Part shown: piece after piece, positions 61,370 to 64,000 of the stretch
Position numbering within the stretch: position 1 is the stretch's first letter
Layout of the letters: each line of letters begins with the position of its first letter
Origin: Labedella gwakjiensis
GTDB taxonomy: Bacteria > Actinomycetota > Actinomycetes > Actinomycetales > Microbacteriaceae
Length of the DNA: 64,000 nt
Direction: 5' to 3'
Assembly (NCBI RefSeq): GCF_003014675.1
Contig: NZ_PYAU01000001.1
Coordinates: 2,604,001 to 2,668,000 of the forward strand
Program-made: the position numbers and the translations under genes
Notes under the pieces: generated by a model
Told to the model about the DNA's origin: nothing
Databases searched by the model: none
The model's input: only the letters and a program-made list of their open reading frames with translations

Positions 61370-61444
61370 TCGCCCGTGCGTGGGGTCGCTCATCATTCGT
61401 GCGGTGAGCGTCGCGATGTCGGTGGTTCGTGGTTCGCTCGTGTC

Positions 61445-62224
61445 ATGTACGGACCTCCGTTCCTCGACGAACGCTTCGATGGCCCAGCCCTCGACACGGC
61501 GGTGTGGACGCCCGCTTACCTCCCCGCGTGGAGCAGCGCGGGAGAGGCCGCGGCCACATATCGCCTGGAGAGCGATGGGCTGCATCTGAGCCTGCCGCCC
61601 GAACATCCGCTGTGGTGCCCCGGCCTCCACGAGGGTGCGCTGCGCGTCTCGGCGGTCCAGAGCGGCAACTGGTCGGGGCCCGTCGGGAGTGCTCAGGGGC
61701 AGCAGCCCTTTCGCGAGGGGCTCGTCGTCCGGGAGGAACAGCCTGCGCGCTGGGGATTCACGCCGTATCTCGGGCGGGTGGAGGTGGAGTGCCGGGCGAT
61801 CATCGGACCACGGTCCATGTTCTCCGCGTGGATGGTGGGGGTAGAGGACGTTCCCGAGAGGTCCGGCGAGATCTGTCTCGTAGAGGTCTTCGGCGACGCG
61901 ATCCGCTCCGACGAGCAGGGTACGGTGTCGGCGGATGTCGGATCGGGCATTCATCCGTTCCGCGATCCGGTGCTGCGCGAGCAGTTCCGGGCCGAGCCGA
62001 CCGCGATCGACGTCGGCGAGTTCCACCGCTACGCCGTGGAGTGGACGCGGGATCGCGTGGGCTTCTTCATCGATGGCGAGCCCACCTGGTCGGTGGAGCA
62101 GGCGCCGGACTACCCGCTGCAGCTGATCCTCGGCGTCTTCGACTTCCCCGATCGGGACGCGGAGGACGACCGCGTGCCGGAGCTCGTCGTGCGGCGGGTG
62201 GTGGGGGAGCGGCTCGACGGGTGA
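61445..62224 (+). CDS. GH16-like concanavalin-fold glycoside hydrolase, altered active site
   Basis: 259 residues, no signal peptide. FLDERFDGPALDTAVWTPAY, YLGRVEVECRAIIGPRSMFS and FHRYAVEWTRDRVGFFIDGE are GH16/laminarinase hallmarks. The catalytic motif E-x-D-x-x-E reads Glu142-Ile-Cys144-Leu-Val-Glu147: the two glutamates remain, but the assisting aspartate is cysteine. Without a signal peptide it would act inside the cell or is not secreted by Sec. It lies after the galactanase but has its own upstream spacer. Possibly a divergent hydrolase or a binding protein. Confidence 0.75.
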   Translation: MYGPPFLDERFDGPALDTAVWTPAYLPAWSSAGEAAATYRLESDGLHLSLPPEHPLWCPGLHEGALRVSAVQSGNWSGPVGSAQGQQPFREGLVVREEQPARWGFTPYLGRVEVECRAIIGPRSMFSAWMVGVEDVPERSGEICLVEVFGDAIRSDEQGTVSADVGSGIHPFRDPVLREQFRAEPTAIDVGEFHRYAVEWTRDRVGFFIDGEPTWSVEQAPDYPLQLILGVFDFPDRDAEDDRVPELVVRRVVGERLDG

Positions 62225-62264
62225 GCGGCGGCTCGGTGCGAGGCTACCTCCCACGTCCGTCGGG

Positions 62265-62270
62265 CAGACT
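62265..62270 (+). promoter_or_regulatory. -10-like hexamer for a leaderless HIT transcript
   Basis: CAGACT ends 6 bases before ATG 62277; weaker than the other examples because it lacks the initial T. Confidence 0.3.
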
Positions 62271-62276
62271 GGGGAC

Positions 62277-62693
62277 ATGGAATCGTGTGTCTTCTGCCGC
62301 ATCATCCGCGGTGAGGAGCCCGCCGTGTGGGTGGAGCGGGAGGAGCACGCCGTCGCATTCGCGCCGCTGCCCGATTCGTCGCTGGCCCCCGGGCACACGC
62401 TCGTCGTCCCCGTGCATCACAGTAAGGACCTGGTCTCGGCCGATCCCGTCGCGCTGGCCGCCACCACGGCGTTGGCCCAACGGGTCGCGCGCGCGATGGT
62501 CGGCGGCATCGGGGCGACCGGTGTGGTGCTGCTCCAGGCCTCTGGAGCGGATGCCGGGCAGAGCGTTCCGCACCTGCACCTGCATGTCGTGCCGTGCTGG
62601 CCGGACGACGGCACGACGCATTGGCCGGATCCTCCGTCGGCCCACCGGCATGACGGTGACCCGCACGCGGCACTCGCGGAGATGTTCGAGTGA
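62277..62693 (+). CDS. HIT-family nucleotide hydrolase/transferase
   Basis: 138 residues. The histidine triad is His99, His101, His103 (PHLHLHVVP), and the N-terminus CVFCRIIRGEEPAVWVERE is the HINT/Hit-like form with CxxC. It hydrolyses nucleoside phosphoramidates, dinucleotide polyphosphates or similar. The stop overlaps the following membrane protein gene (GTGA). Confidence 0.92.
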   Translation: MESCVFCRIIRGEEPAVWVEREEHAVAFAPLPDSSLAPGHTLVVPVHHSKDLVSADPVALAATTALAQRVARAMVGGIGATGVVLLQASGADAGQSVPHLHLHVVPCWPDDGTTHWPDPPSAHRHDGDPHAALAEMFE

Positions 62694-63076
62694 GCGACGA
62701 CGTGTCGCGCTCCGACGCGGTGGATCCGGATGCGATCGACTCCGACGCACCGGGTTCCGACCTCCCCAAGCGTGACCGATCCGCGTTGCGTCGCGCGAGC
62801 GGGGCGCCTCGGCGACGAGGCCGTGGCGCTGCGGCGTCACTCCTCGGCAGTGTCGCCTGGGAGGTTCTGCTCGAGGTGGTCTTCCTCGTGCTGGTCGGGC
62901 TCGTCTCGTGGCTCGTCTATGAAGAACTGCGGTGGGGGTTCATCGCCGTCGTGTTTCTGGGCGTGAACGCCGTACTCGCCATGATCGCCTTCGTGGCGTT
63001 CGCTCGACGACGTGGTCGTCGTCGGCGCTCGGCGGGCGAACGGCGGGACGTGGTACGGAACAGAACCGGACTCTGA
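62690..63076 (+). CDS. Small membrane protein, unknown function
   Basis: 128 residues. Acidic then Arg-rich N-terminus (SDDVSRSDAVDPDAIDSDAP, RRASGAPRRRGRG), two membrane helices (VLLEVVFLVLVGLVSWLVYE and FIAVVFLGVNAVLAMIAFVA), and a basic tail. Coupled to the HIT gene. No family recognised. Confidence 0.65.
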   Translation: MSDDVSRSDAVDPDAIDSDAPGSDLPKRDRSALRRASGAPRRRGRGAAASLLGSVAWEVLLEVVFLVLVGLVSWLVYEELRWGFIAVVFLGVNAVLAMIAFVAFARRRGRRRRSAGERRDVVRNRTGL

Positions 63077-63139
63077 CCGGGTTTTTCGTCACTCCGACGG
63101 TGACGAGTCAATGTCGGTGGTCTGGTGTTCACTGTTCGT

Positions 63140-64000
63140 ATGACGGAACTTCGGCAGGCGCTCGAGGCGGCAGACGCCTCTCTGCGTCGAGCCGTCGATG
63201 GGGCCAGCCTGTCCGCTCTCTCCGACGCGGACCTCATGAGCCATGGTGGGCGGATCGAAGCCGTCGCCCGCCTCCTCGATGCGGCTCGCGTTCTGCACGC
63301 GGCCGAGGTCGCCCGGCGTGCGGAGACCCGTCCGGGGATGGTCGCGGCGTTCGGGTTCCGCGGCCCGGTCGACGCCGTTGCGGGAGTCATGGGCATCTCG
63401 GGCGGAGCGGCGAGGCAGAGGATCCGCACGGGTACGGCTATCACACAGATCGTGTCGCCCTCTGGAGCGGTCACCCAGCCCCGGTTCCCGATCATCGCCT
63501 CAGCCGTCCGCGCAGGTTCCATCGGTGTCGAGGCCGCCGGACTCATGGTCGCGCAGCTCCAGACGGCCTCGCCGCGCGTCGATCCAGCCGTGCTGCGTGC
63601 GGCGGAGGAGAGTCTGGTCGACGCCGCCGCGGGTGACGAGAACCGGCCGCCTCTCACGGTCGACCTCGTCCGTGGCCGTGCCGCGGCGGTCGTGGCCGAG
63701 ATCGACCCCGACGGCTTGCGCGCGCGGGATGAACGGGCGAGGAGCAGGCGTTCGCTCCGATTCGGTCGTGAGGATTCCGATGGTCTCACTCCCGTTCATG
63801 GTTCCCTCCTTCCGTCGTCGCGGCACGATTCCGAAGGCTGTGCGACGCACACATGAAGGCTGCTCGGCCCGTCTTCGTCGACCGGGGCGAAGATGCCGAC
63901 GCGCTGAACGAATCGAACGCTGATCCGTCGAGTGCGGATTCGCAGAGTTCCGAGACGCGCACTCGTGAGCAGCAGCGTCACGACGTTCTCGGTGCCATCC
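63140..64000 (+). pseudogene. DUF222/13E12-family gene with a frameshift, truncated by window end
   Basis: ATG 63140 (MTELRQALEAADASLRRAVD) opens a DUF222 domain typical of actinobacterial 13E12/HNH-endonuclease proteins (DAARVLHAAEVARRAETRPG, RARSRRSLRFGRED, GLTPVHGSLLPS). The frame ends in a TGA at 63854-63856. A one-base deletion after about 63817 explains this: restoring one base gives PS-x-AARFRRLCDAHMKAARPVFV and an open frame to the window end (DVLGAI). The HNH domain, if present, lies beyond 64000. Such genes are multicopy and often broken; a deletion here is more likely than programmed frameshifting. Confidence 0.8.

Noticed and set aside
63812-63820. Programmed ribosomal frameshift in the DUF222 gene
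   Set aside because: The site TCGTCG is not slippery and no stimulatory structure is obvious; the family is rich in pseudogenes.

Overview
The window is high-GC, gene-dense DNA from an actinobacterium, most likely a member of the Microbacteriaceae. This rests on gene content: a WhiB1-type Fe-S protein, a SigR/SigH-RsrA thiol-stress pair, a fused E2-E1 2-oxoglutarate dehydrogenase (Kgd/OdhA type), an Rv3235-like protein beside secA, PdtaS, GuaB1 and 13E12/DUF222-type genes. I did not see any tRNA, rRNA, CRISPR array, insertion sequence or integrase.

Layout. 1-3 kb: a glutamine synthetase-family gene (cut by the window edge) diverges from an ethanolamine-type permease. 3-6 kb: secA with a strong terminator. 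6-12 kb: Rv3235-like protein, two small conserved genes, a SAF-domain/CpaE-like ATPase pair, the PdtaS kinase and WhiB. 12.7-17 kb: a translationally coupled aroA-rsgA-bcp operon diverging from sigH-rsrA, with a SigR-type promoter upstream of sigH. 17-25 kb: kgd, guaB1 and two CNNM/CorC-type membrane proteins behind a structured leader. 25-30 kb: an old yellow enzyme, nnrD, and a three-gene flavin-transfer cluster (FMN-binding lipoprotein, ApbE, membrane RnfD/NqrB-like-FNR fusion). 30-36 kb: a polar amino-acid ABC importer, a GT87-like glycosyltransferase, a thiamine-binding protein and an MFS transporter. 36-42 kb: a three-component signalling cluster, then metX and metY. 42-47.3 kb: tightly overlapping housekeeping genes (SDR, phosphoribosyltransferase, S51-like protein, ung, GNAT, amidase, DksA-like).

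47.3-57 kb is an accessory island. It holds two orphan RHS C-terminal modules that share a 606-bp core repeat with no length difference. Each core leads into a different toxin-like tail followed at once by a different immunity-like gene. No full-length RHS gene is present. The first copy carries two in-frame amber codons. Downstream are small acidic proteins and a three-gene operon of Sel1/TPR-plus-leucine-rich paralogues of unknown function, which I infer may be further immunity or defence genes.

57-62 kb is a plant-polysaccharide locus: a large secreted GH30-type galactanase with carbohydrate-binding and Ig-like modules and an LAxTG sortase tail, preceded by two LacI-type operators, followed by a GH16-like protein. 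The window ends in a frameshifted DUF222 gene.

Two window-wide patterns stand out. First, almost every spacer between convergent genes contains a short tandem repeat (period 15-19 bp, different sequence each time). Second, about ten genes have a TANNNT-like -10 hexamer ending 6-8 nt before the start codon, which suggests leaderless transcripts.
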